Assembly: GCA_036924285.1 (NCBI GenBank)
Contig: JAYKYS010000017.1
Span: 3,391,501-3,455,500, forward strand
Length of the DNA: 64,000 bases
Reading direction: 5' to 3'
Source: Asterella californica
Taxonomy: Eukaryota > Streptophyta > Marchantiopsida > Marchantiales > Aytoniaceae
Shown piece after piece: positions 54,286-64,000 of the stretch; position 1 is the first letter of the stretch; each line of letters opens with the position of its first letter. Below the pieces are notes generated by a model. It was not told the origin of the DNA and did no database searches. It was given only the letters and a program-made list of their open reading frames with translations. A program made the translations under genes and the position numbers.

Positions 54286-55205
54286 CCCGTTTTGTGGATT
54301 AATTCTACATTCATGAGCGCTAAGGTATCATGCCACGATAGTTGCTTTGACGTCATCCGATCTTGTGTCTCAAAGTACTTGAGCGAAAGGTTATCAGTAT
54401 ACACTTGGGTTTTGTGAAGTCCCAAGTAGTGCTGCCATTTCCTCAAGCAATGAACCACCGCAAACAGTTCCTTCTCGTGAGTCGATCATCGACTCTCCGT
54501 CCCAGATAACTTCTTGCTTTCGTACGCTACAGGTTTTTCATCCTGCACCAACACTCCGTCAATCGCATAGTCACTCACGTCCGTGTGCACCTCGAATGGT
54601 TTGTCAAACTCCGGCAGCTTCAAAACTGGTACCTTCGACAAAATAGATTTGATCATCTGGAACGCATCGTCCACCTCCTTGGTCCAACTTACTTGTGCGT
54701 CTTTTCCTGTCCAATCTGTCAGCGGCTTCACGATCTTTGAAAACCTCTTCACATACTTGCGGTAGAACTGTGCCAATCCTAAGAATCGCCGCATCCTCTT
54801 CACTGTAGTCGGAGGCTCTCAAGTTACAATCGCATCCACCTTCTGCATATCCGGGCCGACTCCTTCTGCACTAATGACATGTCTCAAGAAGTTAATGCAT
54901 TTCAAACCAAACTCACTCTTATCAACGTTGGCAAATAGCTTATGCTCCCGCAACTTCGTCAACACTACCCTTAGCTGCTCCGCGTGCGACTCCAAAGTTT
55001 TGGAGTAGATCAAGATGTCGGCGATGTAAACGATGACAAATTTGTCCATCTCCTCGTGAAAAATTATGTTCTTCAATGTAGTGAACGTCGAAGGGGCATT
55101 GTAGAGTCCAAATGACATCATCACAAATTCAAACGATTCGTATTTGGTTCGACAAGCGGTCTTCTCAACATCTGGATCAGCTATCCGGATCTGATAATAT
55201 CTTGA
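54286..55205 (-). pseudogene. CHR-minus reverse transcriptase and RNase H
   Basis: Starts inside RT at about 55205 (YYQIRIADPDVEK). The catalytic motif reads YIAD in place of YIDD (about 55030), an Asp-to-Ala change that would abolish polymerase activity. RNase H (54803-54300) has WTKEVDDAFQMI, FEVHTDVSDYAI and LFAVVHCLRKWQHYL. A TGA falls at about 54486. The 5' half of RT and everything upstream is absent, replaced at about 55210 by E0-like gag on the other strand. Confidence 0.85.
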
Positions 55206-55232
55206 CCTTGCTAAAGTACTTTACAACATTGG

Positions 55233-55629
55233 TCTCCCAACTATGTTCTATCATTACTGGCGTAGTTTCAGGAGACGTAGTACTTGCAAGTTTGGGTGCT
55301 AGTAGCAGTGGTACATCCACGGGTGACAGTATCTACTACCGGCGGTGCGTCCACTAGTAGTGGAGTAGGTGGTAATATGAGCGGAGTACCACCAGGGTTT
55401 AACCCTGTGGTTCAGTTCTTTCAGTGTTTGAGGAAGAACTATCAAGGTGTACGGACCGACAAGTTGAAGAGTCTGTAGGAGTTTCAGCGGAAGACTGGAG
55501 AGAGCCTATGCGAGGCGTTTACTCGCATGAGGCGGTTGATCAACGTTACTCAAGAGGTGACGAAAGTACATGTAGTTCAGTTCTGATATGAGATACTAGA
55601 CCGAGAGCTGCGTAAGAGAGTTAGAGATG
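55233..55629 (+). pseudogene. E0-like Gag fragment
   Basis: Plus-strand counterpart of 5330-4905: PPGFNPVVQFFQCLRKNYQG and RTDK, a stop, then FQRKTGESLCEAFTRMRRL and DRELRKRVRDV. About 400 bp, cut on both sides by chromovirus sequence. Confidence 0.8.
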
Positions 55630-56018
55630 TGTCACGACTCTCATTCAAGATCGAACGCAGACGTGAACAATAGAACCTTAGTGGACTTACGCTAGGTTGT
55701 GAACGTTGCGAGTTAGACTTAACGGTTTGACCGGGAAGTCGAGATCAGATGTCTAAGTGGTTCTTTGAACCAAGGTTGGAACATTGGGTTAGGACATAAG
55801 GGCCTACTCCAAGACGATCCCAGACAAACGCTAACCTAAAAAGGCAAGTCTGGAAACGGACCGAAACATAACATGAGTCCGAGACACGAGATCGAGACGT
55901 AGACGAATCGTGGTTCTGACATTGGTCCGAACCATCGGGTTCGAGTCTGGGTCTGGACCACCGATCTCCAGAAGTATATATGAGGGAGATTCGATGCCTG
56001 GCTAGGCCAAGACAAGTC
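55630..56018 (+). repeat. CHR LTR fragment with internal deletion
   Basis: Starts TGTCACGACTCTC, follows the CHR U3, skips from the GGACCACAGG region to the AGAAGTATATATGAGG TATA region near 55963, then ends in GGCTAGGCCAAGACAAGTC. It is followed by 26 bp of other sequence and then the L2 LTR. Confidence 0.75.
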
Positions 56019-56044
56019 TTGTGATCTTGTGATCCACCACCCGC

Positions 56045-58217
56045 TGTCGTGTCGTGGACCGGCTCCTATCTGAAATTCAGACTTCGATGCTTGTCGCTCC
56101 AAATACACTCAGAAAGACAAGCTAGACCCTAGCTTATGGACTTTTGACATCATTTCGAATCTTCATTTTCATCGCATAGGTGGGCCTAGCTCGTTGTTAG
56201 CCTTTCATATGCACTTTGTCTACTTCGTTTGGACGCCTAGTGGAGAAGTTACAAGACTCAAAAGATGGAGAAAACAAGCTAGGCCTCAGCTTACGGGCTT
56301 TTGGCACAACTTCGGATCTTTGCTTTTATCGCATCAGTGGATAGAGCTCCTCGCCAGCTTTCCATGGGCATCTTGTCTACTTCGTTTGGACGCCTAGTGG
56401 AGAAGTTACAAGACTCGAAAGATGGAGAAAACAAGCTAGGCTCCAGCTTACGGGCTTTTGGCACAACTTCGGATCTTTGCTTTTATCGCATCAGTGGATA
56501 GAGCTCCTTTCCAACTTTTCATAGGCACTTTGTCTACTTTGTTTGGACGTATAGTGGAGAAGTTACAAGACTTGAAAGATGGAGAAAACAAGCTAGACCT
56601 CAGCTTATGAGCTTTTGGCACAACTTCGGATCTTCACTTTCATCACATAGATGGGTAGAGCTCGTTGTCAGCTTTCCATGGGCATCTTGTCTACTTCATT
56701 TGGACACTTACTGGAGAATAAATGCGATTCGAAAGAAGGGAAAATCAAGCTAAGCTCGAGTTTACTTGCTGACTGGGTATTTGCAGCCCCAGGCGTTATA
56801 TTAAAGACACAAGGGACCTGCTTCCTCATTGAAGAGAACTGGTACGTACAAAGACTGACGTAAAGGGGCAGCTTAAGGGGTCAGCTTGTTTCTGCGACTT
56901 GTCGGTGGACGTTTTGGAGAATTGGGAAGTCCAATACACGCGCGCAAGAGGTCATTGGGTTCAGATCTGTGCAAGCTACGTGTGGGTTAAGATGATTCTT
57001 GAAAAGACGGATCAGGGTGTGTGTACTGGGAGAAATTGAGACGTAGAGAAAGGATTTGGGAGAGCTTCAGTGACATGTGAAGGAGAGTTGGACCGTTCGG
57101 GCCGTTCAGGATTCCAAACTTGCTATCCTTGGATCCATCGGGATCAGAACAACGAGTTCTTCAGGAAATTGAAGACGATACCAAGTTTCATCGGACGGTT
57201 TGGGAGTTTTGAGTGAAATTGGCCCGTAGGGAAGCGCTTGCGTCAAGTTTTCATCGTCTGCGACCTGAGATTGGGTTGTTCTTCGCGATCGGTGAGTCAA
57301 GCTCTTTGTTCTTGGTGCCTACGCGACCAAGGAGTCTTAGTCTACGTATAGGAGAAGACAGTACGTGGATTAGATTGTTGGGTTGGGTGAGATGAGTGAG
57401 TTTGAGCCGCAGGGAGTTCATTTACGTCAGTTTTTTGCAACCTGCGACCAAATTTCTTGCATGGTTTTGCAAGGGGAACTCCAAACAACTTGTTTGGAGT
57501 CTTGTTGGGTTCATGATAGCTAGATCTACCTGCCAAAGAAGACAGATATCAGATCAAGCGATTCGTTTGAGCGGTGTGTGCAGTTTTAAGACGTAAGGAG
57601 GAGTTTTTGAAGGTTCGATCACTTGCGACCAAAAATCGACGATATCTCGACTGTCGAGAGTTGGATCTGAAGGTTTCTTGGACCAATGGAGTCAAGGAAG
57701 GAGACCGTATCGACATCTGAAGACTGTTTGACGAAAAGAGAAAGTTCTCATATAGGTCTTTTTCGGTTTCTTCGCTACGGGTTTTGCTCTTTTGAGTTCG
57801 ATAGAGATCTAGTTGGCTATATACAGCTTGTGGTAGCTAGCTTTGGCTAAGAGCTTGTACATGGATGTGGTTTGGACTTGGATTTCAATCGTGTGATACT
57901 GGTGCAGCTCTTTTTGTTAGCAAAGGGAAGTTTCTCTTGCTTTGAGCTACGCTTCGGTGGTTTTGAGTCAGGGTTGTGATTCAGGGGTTTGTTTTAAAGG
58001 TTTTGAAGCAGGTTACAGACCACTTTGGTCTATTTCTCAGTTTTGTGCTCTTAGGAGAAAGATCCGGCTGTGTACATACATTTGGAGTTGGAATATATTG
58101 CAGCACTCATTTTCGTGATTGTCTTTCTCTGTCTTGTCTCTGTTCAGCAGAAAGCATCTCCACAGCCAGGAACCTTGTGTTTTCTTGGACATCCTTCACG
58201 CAATATCCGACACGATA
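56045..58217 (+). repeat. L2 family LTR (5' LTR of a partial element), 2173 bp
   Basis: Starts TGTCGTGTCGTGGACCGG and ends TATCCGACACGATA. Reverse counterpart of 39318-41333. Shared landmarks include GGACCGTTCGGGCCGTTC and TTGTGTTTTCTTGGACATCC. It has four 157-bp tandem repeats at 56107-56750. Gag follows at 58294. Confidence 0.8.
56107..56750 (+). repeat. 157-bp tandem repeats in L2 LTR (four copies)
   Basis: GATGGAGAAAACAAGCTAG-like starts at about 56107, 56264, 56421 and 56578; exact 157-bp spacing for the last three. The middle units are nearly identical to each other. Confidence 0.88.
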
Positions 58218-58293
58218 CGGTGGTGAACTCGACGTGAGGGTCTGGGGTGGAGATTTCTTCTGCGTGTGAACTTTGAAGAAGAGATTGACAGTC

Positions 58294-58885
58294 ATGAGTG
58301 GGGATAGGAAAGGTGATGGAGATAGAGCTAGTGGTTCAGGTGGGTTACCGAAGGTGCAGTTGGATCCGGCGACTGCATCGATGTTCCAAGCTTTCACTAT
58401 GTTCTTAAGGCAGCAACAGTCTGATGAGCGAAAGGTGGCTTTGGCAACAAAGGCGCTACAAGCGGTGGTCAGTCGGATTGACTAGTTTGATAGAAGAGAT
58501 GTCTCAAGATATCTGAGGCATTATGTGAATGAGATGGAGCTGAACCGGGTCTCAGAAGATGAGATGATTGAGACGTTTGAGTTAGCAGCAGCTCCAGAGA
58601 TTAGAGATCATGGTAAAATGCTAACGAAGCACTTTAACAAGGATTGAGATTTTGCTCGTGCCTTGATGGATGAGTACTTCTTGGAGGACTCTGATCGAGT
58701 CATCAAGAAGTCATTCTTGGAGTGGGTTGAGCAACCAAGGAAGGGGTTACAAGCTATTGAGATGCTCAGAGAGTTTGAGAAGCAATTTTCACAGCTGACT
58801 AGGATGGAGAAGTTGACATTGCAGTCCAACAAGACAGAGCTATTTCTTCGGACTGTAGATGAGAAGTTGCAGGAGAAGCTAGAGG
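58294..58885 (+). pseudogene. L2 element Gag (partial)
   Basis: ATG at 58294, with a low-complexity Gly/Ser start, then FQAFTMFLRQQQSDERKVAL and ALQAVVSRID. A TAG follows, then FDRRDVSRYLRHYVNEMEL, an alternate-frame EYFLEDSDRVIKKSFLEW, and FEKQFSQLTRMEKLTLQSNK. It parallels the T-minus gag core block by block, so the two elements are related lineages. It ends at 58885, where a reversed CHR LTR fragment begins. A candidate PBS starts TGGTGAACTCGACG at 58221, tRNA not identified. Confidence 0.75.
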
Positions 58886-59279
58886 GAGCTCCGTCCACGA
58901 CCTAAACCGTCACTAGAGCTCCAACACTTAGCTGTTTTTCGGAAACTTGTGGTCCAGACCTAGACTAGAACCATGAATCACGGTCTGTCTGCGTCTCAGA
59001 TCTACGTCTCGGTCCCGCATCTTAGACCTATACCTCAGACCTATGTTTCGGTCCGTTCTCAGACTTGCCCCTTATGTCAGCGTTTGTCTGGGGTCATCTT
59101 GGGGTAGGTCCTTATGTCCTAACTCAATGTTCCAACCTTGTATCAGAGAATCACTTAGGGTTCATCTGATCTCGACTTCCCAATCAAGTCGTTCAGTCCT
59201 ACTCGCAACGTTCACAACCTAACGCAAGTCCACCAATGTTCTATTGTTCGCGTCTACGCCCGACCTTGAGACTGAAGGT
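58886..59279 (-). repeat. CHR LTR fragment, reversed
   Basis: GGGAGCTCCGTCCACGACCT onward matches the reversed U3 half of the CHR LTR (compare 52012-52439), ending in CTTGAGACTGAAGGTTGC. Confidence 0.75.
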
Positions 59280-59578
59280 TGCAACACCTACTGAGCAAGA
59301 GATTCCGCTGGCACAACAAGGCGGTAGGTGCACGAAAAGTGATATCAGAGCTAACGCTTCGACCGCTATATCAGATAGCGGCTGAAGACTGGACGCTTGA
59401 GGAGGGACGCGACACGAAGCGGATCAAAGTTTCTAGGTGAACACTTGGAGCGATGGCCGACGTAGGGTAAAGTTCCAAGAGAAAACGTCAAGAGACGCGA
59501 CTAAACTTCCGAAGGTGCTTCACGAAGTGATTAAAGATTTTGAGGATGTCTTGACGGATGAGTTACCTGCTGAATTAC
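59280..59578 (+). pseudogene. CHR deletion derivative: LTR end, PBS, leader fused to RT N-terminus
   Basis: LTR end GGTAGGTGCACGAAAAG, PBS TGATATCAGAGC (about 59340) and leader match 7660-7870. Sequence then jumps to the equivalent of 9511 (GATGTCTTGACGGATGAG), so gag and protease (about 1.6 kb) are missing. The join is at imperfect direct repeats CAAGAGGAAGAC and CAAGAGGAAACAT present at 7859 and 9498 in CHR-1. Cut at 59578 by the ORF1 unit. Confidence 0.75.
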
Positions 59579-60135
59579 TGTAAAGCCCACTTTTTCAATT
59601 TTTGATAGAAGAAGATCGAAATGTAGAAGTTTGTAGAAGAAGAATAGCTTAGTTTTAGTAAAGAGACTTCTTAAGAAGAGTCTTCAGAAAAAGACCTTCA
59701 CAGGAAAGATCTGAGAAGGGAGACTTCTTGAGAACACAGATCGTTAGTACGCTCTCTTCACGAATAGTCAGAGGAATTCACAGTCGAGAAGTAGTCTGTG
59801 TAAGGACGAGCTACCTACCCAGGAAGAAACAGGAACGATAAGTGGCGTGGACGAAGACAGCATGCGCATGCGCTTGTCAGATCGGAGGCAAGCAATCAGA
59901 GGTAATTTCGGCACGTGCGAGGAGTTTGAACCAAGCTATATACTAGGAAAACCAGCTCATTTCCCAAATCCACTTTTAGCGCTCAGCTGTTCCCCAATTG
60001 CGGACGATAAGTTTAGACGAAGATAGAGGATTTGGACGAAGACAATTAGTTTAGGCGAAGGCCAACTTGAGCGAAGACTAGCAGTTTAGGTGAAGTTTAC
60101 CTCACAACCAGTTTAGCAACCTTCGCCCGATTACA

Positions 60136-60420
60136 ATGTCAATCACGACAAAGTTATCGAGGATTAGAGCCTTCGAGCTAGATCAAGAGGAGTTAGTGCG
60201 CCTTCGGCAGAAGCAGAAGGAGTTAGGTCTGAGTTTCCTAACCCTGGGAGGTTGGACTAAAGTGTCTGGCAAGTTCATTAGCCAGATACGGATGTGTGAA
60301 GATCACGGAGGCGAAGATGGCTATGCGCGACCCGGTAATTAGACCGTCGAGAACTAGGAGAAGGTCTTGTTAGACGAGGCAAGGACGAATGACAATTTGC
60401 TCTTCGACAACGTGTCGATG
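60136..60420 (+). pseudogene. ORF1 N-terminal fragment
   Basis: ATG at 60136, then LSRIRAFELDQEELVRLRQK and KELGLSFLTLGGW, aligning with the N-terminal RLRAFEV...MGLSFLLLPWW of the intact protein. RPGN is followed by TAG where copy 2 has RPCNW, then DNLLFDNVS aligning with GDLLFDTIA. Two TAG stops replace Trp codons. The rest of ORF1 is deleted at the microsatellite. Confidence 0.7.
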
Positions 60421-60421
60421 A

Positions 60422-60472
60422 AGTAGTCGAGTAGTCGAAGTAGTCGAGTAGTCGAAGTAGTCGAGTAGTCGA
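60422..60472. repeat. 17-bp microsatellite, three units
   Basis: AGTAGTCGAGTAGTCGA repeated three times, followed by imperfect AGTCGACAACG and GAGTAGTCAAAG. The A2 block at 31380 (reversed) has only a single GAGTAGTC here, so this is a local expansion at the ORF1-A2 junction. Confidence 0.85.
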
Positions 60473-61303
60473 AGTCGACAACGCATCGAGTAGTCAAAGC
60501 AACGACAGAAGAAGAAAAAAGCCTTCTTTCCACAACAAAATACGACATCCTCGAGTAGAAGACTGTGTAACTGTAAGGGAATTTGTTGTCTTCATCCTCA
60601 AATTACTACAAGCAGGGATGACTTGTTAGTCAAGATCCGGACTAGAAGCCTGTCGGAGTCTTAATTTCTCATTCTTTTCTTGTTTTCTCTTGTTTGGATT
60701 TTCTCTTCTTCTCCATCTTCTCTCATCTTCCCATCTTCCCATCTTCTTCTAGTGAGCTTCCGAGACTTCTGTTGAGCTTCCGTGAAGGTGAATGTCGTTG
60801 TAGTGCTGCAGGAAGACCGTTTTCATAGGCACAAGCATGGGAAGGCTACATGGAGCTTACACCATGTGATTGATCTAACCCCGTTGGAAATTGGAAGAGC
60901 AATGTGTGATAGACATTGATAATTTGGCGTCTACGAAGCAGGAGCAGTCTTCTGGAGGTGTGAGAAGCCGAGTTGAACCCGCAGAAGCCGAGAATTGCTT
61001 TGGGAAGACTGTGTTGAGAAGACTAGAAGAAGTGATCTGGAAGCAAGACGTGTTTTCCCGAACTTTCCTGTAGATAATTATGTGATATTTTAGGTGGTAG
61101 TTGTTTGTTTAGGTCCAAGGCACCTCTTAAAGGGTCTGGAAGCCGTGTGGTTTTGTGAGAAGACGGAATTTCTAGGTAAAATCCGTGTGTTTGTGTGTCT
61201 GAACAGATCTTAGAACTTAGAGCAGCGATACTTGTGCAAATCCTCTGTGAGAACGATATCTTGTATATTAAATTGACAAAAGGAGCAATCCTACGTCACT
61301 ACA

Positions 61304-63335
61304 AGGATTTCTGGAAGAGATATAGAAGTCGACTATGCTAAGGTGGAAGTTATCATGAAACTTCACCCACCTGCTAACCTGACTCAGTTGAGAAGTTTCT
61401 TGGGCAACGTAGGATACTACAAGAGGTTTATTGGTATGCAGAGGTAGTACGAAGACTTGTTGTTCAAGACGGACGAACCTTACGTCTGGACTTCTGAGCA
61501 GCAGGAAGCGTTCAAAGAGATGAAAGAACTTCTGTCAGAATCTCTTGTCTTAAGACCACCTGATTGGGAGAGGATCTTCCACATTTATGTGGATGTTTCT
61601 GCTTTTGTCAAAGGGGTGGTATTGAGCCAGAAAGATGAGAAGAAGAAGGATTATCCCATCTACTATGCGGGAAGACAACTCAACGATGCGGAGAAGAAGT
61701 ACTCGACAATTGAAAGGGAGTGTCTTGGCATGATTTACTCATGTATGAAGTTTAGGCACTATCTTCTAGCAAATCTATTTGTCTTCTGTGTGGATCATTT
61801 TTCTTTGAAACATCTAGTAAAGAAAGAAGATTTGTCTAATAGAATAGCTAGGTGGATTCTTCTACTTCAGGAATTTACTTACACAGTGGAGTACAGGCCT
61901 GGAAGACAGCATGTTAATGCTGATACCTATCTAGATTGGAGAAAGAACATCGAGAAGACGAGTTCTCTGATGAGAAGCTATTTCGAGTTTCTCCAAAGAC
62001 ACTGTCATCTGAGGGGGACGTACCGCCTGCTTTCTAGAAGACGAGACTAGGTCTTCTGACCTAGTTTATGCGACTTCCACAGAGGAATCGATCTTCAAGG
62101 ACTTGAGGAAGTTCTTGGAAGACCAACAGTACCCCGAGGGATTGGATGTCGAGCAGAAGGTTGTCTTCTTACACAAGGCAGCCCCCTACGCCATCTTCTA
62201 GGGTATCCTGTTTAGGAAAAGACATGACGAGAAGCTAAGGAGATGCCTTGAGTCTTCAGAGATTAAGTCAGTGATCACGGGTCTTCACTATGAAGATGCT
62301 GGGGGTCACTATGGGCTGAAGACCACGATAAAGAAGATGTTGGACGCCGGCTACTGGTGGCCGACCATGTACAGAGACACTTTTCAGGAGATCCAAAAAT
62401 GTGATGCGTGTTAGAGGGTGGAAAGACCAACAGCTACTACTAGGTGGCCTCTTACTCTCATTCTTCCGCTTGCTCCTTTTAAAAAGTGTGGGATAAACTT
62501 TGTTGGGCCAATCGCCCCGGTAGCTAGAAGAACACGAGCACAGTACATCTTAATAACTATAGATTATGCCACGAAGATGGTAGAGGACGAAGCCACAAGG
62601 AAGAACGACGCTGCAGTGGTGGCCAGGTTTCTTTGACACAACATCATCACTCGATACGGATGCCCGTTGGAACTAGTATCAGATAGGGGTACTCATTTTC
62701 TAAATGAGACTATTTCTCTCTTGATCCAGTACTTCAGGATAAAGCATCAGAAGACGACACCGTACAACTCGAAAGCTAACGGATTGACAGAGAAGTCGAA
62801 TGGTCTTCTTTGTAATACTCTGAATAAGATAACTGTTAATCATGCGTATGATTGAGATACGAAGCTGCCATCTGTGTTATGGGTTTTTAGGATTTCACCT
62901 AAGATCACCACCCAAAAGACACCATTCTACCTAACTTATGAGATGACATCTGTTGTTCCCATCGAGTTAGAGGTCCCTACTTACAGGTTAGTCGTTACCG
63001 AACGCATGGAAGAAGCAGAAAACCAAGAGCAGCATCTTCTGAACTTTGTGGAGTTCGAAGAAGACAGGAACGCAACTTTGGAGAAGACTTACGAGGTACA
63101 AGCACAACGCAAGATTAACTATGATGGCAAGCTGAAGAAGGTGGTTGTTGCGGATGGAGACTTGGTTCTTCTGTACGACAACAGGCATCTCAAATTCCTT
63201 AGGAAACTTCATCTTTGTTGGGTGGGTCCTTACCGAGTCTTGGAGGTCTTCAACAATGGCTCCTTACAGCTGGAAGAGTTAGATGGTACGTTGATGACCA
63301 CCCGTGTTAATGGGTGGCGTGTCAAGAAATATTGA
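61304..63335 (+). pseudogene. Family A pol: RT end, RNase H, integrase
   Basis: Begins in the RT thumb (GRDIEVDYAKVEVI, LRSFLGNVGYYKRFI), then a stop. RNase H at 61457-62050 has FHIYVDVSAFVKGVV, YSTIERECLGMIYS and YRPGRQHVNADTYL. Stop-broken linker. Integrase zinc domain HYEDAGGHYGLKTT and CDAC at about 62288-62412. The core has INFVGP (62490), where the first catalytic Asp is Asn, then LVSDRGTHF (62673) and GLTEKSNG (62790). C-terminal GPYRVLEVFNNGSLQLEEL (63230) to a stop at 63335. No chromodomain, unlike CHR. Gag, protease and most of RT are missing, replaced by the unit ending at 61303. Confidence 0.85.
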
Positions 63336-63375
63336 GCGTAAGTAAAAGCGCTAATGTTTGCGGGGATGCAAACAT

Positions 63376-63390
63376 GTGAGGGTGGGCGTA
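63376..63390 (+). promoter_or_regulatory. Polypurine tract, family A
   Basis: TGAGGGTGGGCGTA next to the TG of the 3' LTR, 40 bp after the integrase stop. The same tract precedes 43262. Confidence 0.65.
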
Positions 63391-64000
63391 TGTGATGCGC
63401 ACAATTTACAGGATTTACGAATTTTTGAAATTTTTGAAGATAATAACATGTCTGTGTAATTGAAATAACCCTGTTGCTTAAGATTACATCTTGCTTAGAA
63501 GAAAGATGGTCTTAAGAACTTTTTGTAAGAGAAGTCGACTTCTTCCAAAGACGGAAGAAGAACATCTTCCGAGAAGACATCTTCCTGACTAGGTCTTTGG
63601 AAGACGAAAGACGGAAGATGGTGACTGGACCTTCGGGGTACCAACCACGTGTCACATCACTGCGGGAGAATAGGTACTACCTAGTAGTGGGTGAATCGGG
63701 CTTTACCAAGACTTTTTACCCTAAAATGCGAGGAAGAAACGAGCGAGGCGCATTAGCATAAGATCGATAGCCTGCTTCCCACAGCGAAGGACGTCTGCAT
63801 TTTGAGAAGCGGTTGTCATCGAGGTGTCGAATTGGACTTGGAAGCGAGGAGAGTGTAATTGAAACTCAGAGAACCGAATTGAGGCCAGAGAGAGAGCGAG
63901 GACGATTCTGTGAGAGCTGGAAGTACAGTCGAGCTGAAGGAATCCTTTCAGATTCCAAGAAGCAGACATTGAGGGTCGATTAGAAAAGTTTCTAAGGAAG
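63391..64000 (+). repeat. Family A 3' LTR, cut by window edge
   Basis: Starts TGTGATGCGCACAATTTAC and matches the start of 43262-44107 (AATTTACA, TGTCT, TAATTGAA, GAGGCGCATTAGCA). At least 610 bp. Whether it carries ORF1 further on is not visible. Confidence 0.75.

Larger units (their letters stand above)
59579..61303 (+). mobile_element. ORF1-bearing unit, third copy (rearranged), joined to family A pol
   Basis: Starts TGTAAAGCCCACTTTTTC, comparable with TGTGAAGCCTTGGTTTTTC of copy 2. It contains a leader, a TATA-like site, the ORF1 start at 60136, a 17-bp microsatellite, then the A2 block ending CCTACGTCACTACA at 61303. The next base starts family A RT coding, so the unit occupies the place of a 5' LTR. 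The end matches the LTR at 43262-44107. Candidate left flank ATTAC; no right duplicate seen. Confidence 0.6.

Noticed and set aside
1..64000. CRISPR arrays, rRNA genes, bacterial-style operons
   Set aside because: No regularly spaced identical short repeats with unique spacers and no rRNA-like blocks. The tandem repeats are contiguous, without spacers, and the genome is eukaryotic.

Overview
The window reads as intergenic heterochromatin of a large plant-type nuclear genome. It is almost wholly nested LTR retrotransposons: Ty3/gypsy elements of several lineages, including a chromovirus with a chromodomain, and one Ty1/copia element. I found no convincing host gene, rRNA, tRNA gene or CRISPR array. 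The tRNA-iMet and tRNA-Asp-type primer sites, the chromodomain integrase and the gag/protease style fit a streptophyte. A charophyte alga such as Chara, or a bryophyte or lycophyte, is my guess from memory of similar retroelement proteins (inference, low confidence).

Layout. 1-6584: a minus-strand Ty3 element (called E0; LTR 5795-6584, gag and protease running off the left edge). Its gag is split by a unit (1117-4447, TSD CTCCA) carrying a broken gene called ORF1 here, and that unit is itself split by a solo LTR (1317-2635, TSD GCGT). 6585-26966: plus-strand chromovirus (CHR) in an LTR-internal-LTR-internal-LTR chain. Its second internal part is split by a minus-strand Ty3 element (T-minus, 15475-24161). 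26967-30547: no recognised gene, but two tandem-repeat blocks. 30548-43140: a diverged, broken minus-strand ORF1 relative, split by a copia element (33885-42182, TSD CTCCA), which is split by a 2.0-kb solo LTR (39318-41333, TSD ACGT). 43141-44107: end of another Ty3 element (family A) with its 3' LTR. 44109-51304: 5' LTR, tRNA-Asp-type PBS and decayed gag of a plus-strand T element, split by a 3.19-kb unit (48015-51208, TSD CATGA) that carries an open ORF1 reading frame. 51299-55205: a minus-strand chromovirus relic. 55210-59578: fragments (E0-like gag, CHR LTR pieces, a 2.17-kb L2 LTR with its gag, and a CHR deletion derivative). 59579-64000: another ORF1-bearing unit, fused to a family A pol that ends in a 3' LTR cut by the window edge.

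The notable item is the ORF1 unit. Two independent insertions with perfect 5-bp target duplications show it to be one discrete mobile unit with TG...CA ends. It has a TATA-like box, a reading frame of about 610 codons (globular domain, acidic linker, basic patch, coiled coil) and a polyadenylation signal, and it has no LTRs inside it. The simplest reading is a solo LTR that encodes a protein, or an unusual LTR-ended element. Two related copies end in sequence shared with the LTR of the neighbouring family A. It holds the only long, undamaged gene in the window; nearly all other coding DNA is interrupted by stops, frameshifts or insertions.
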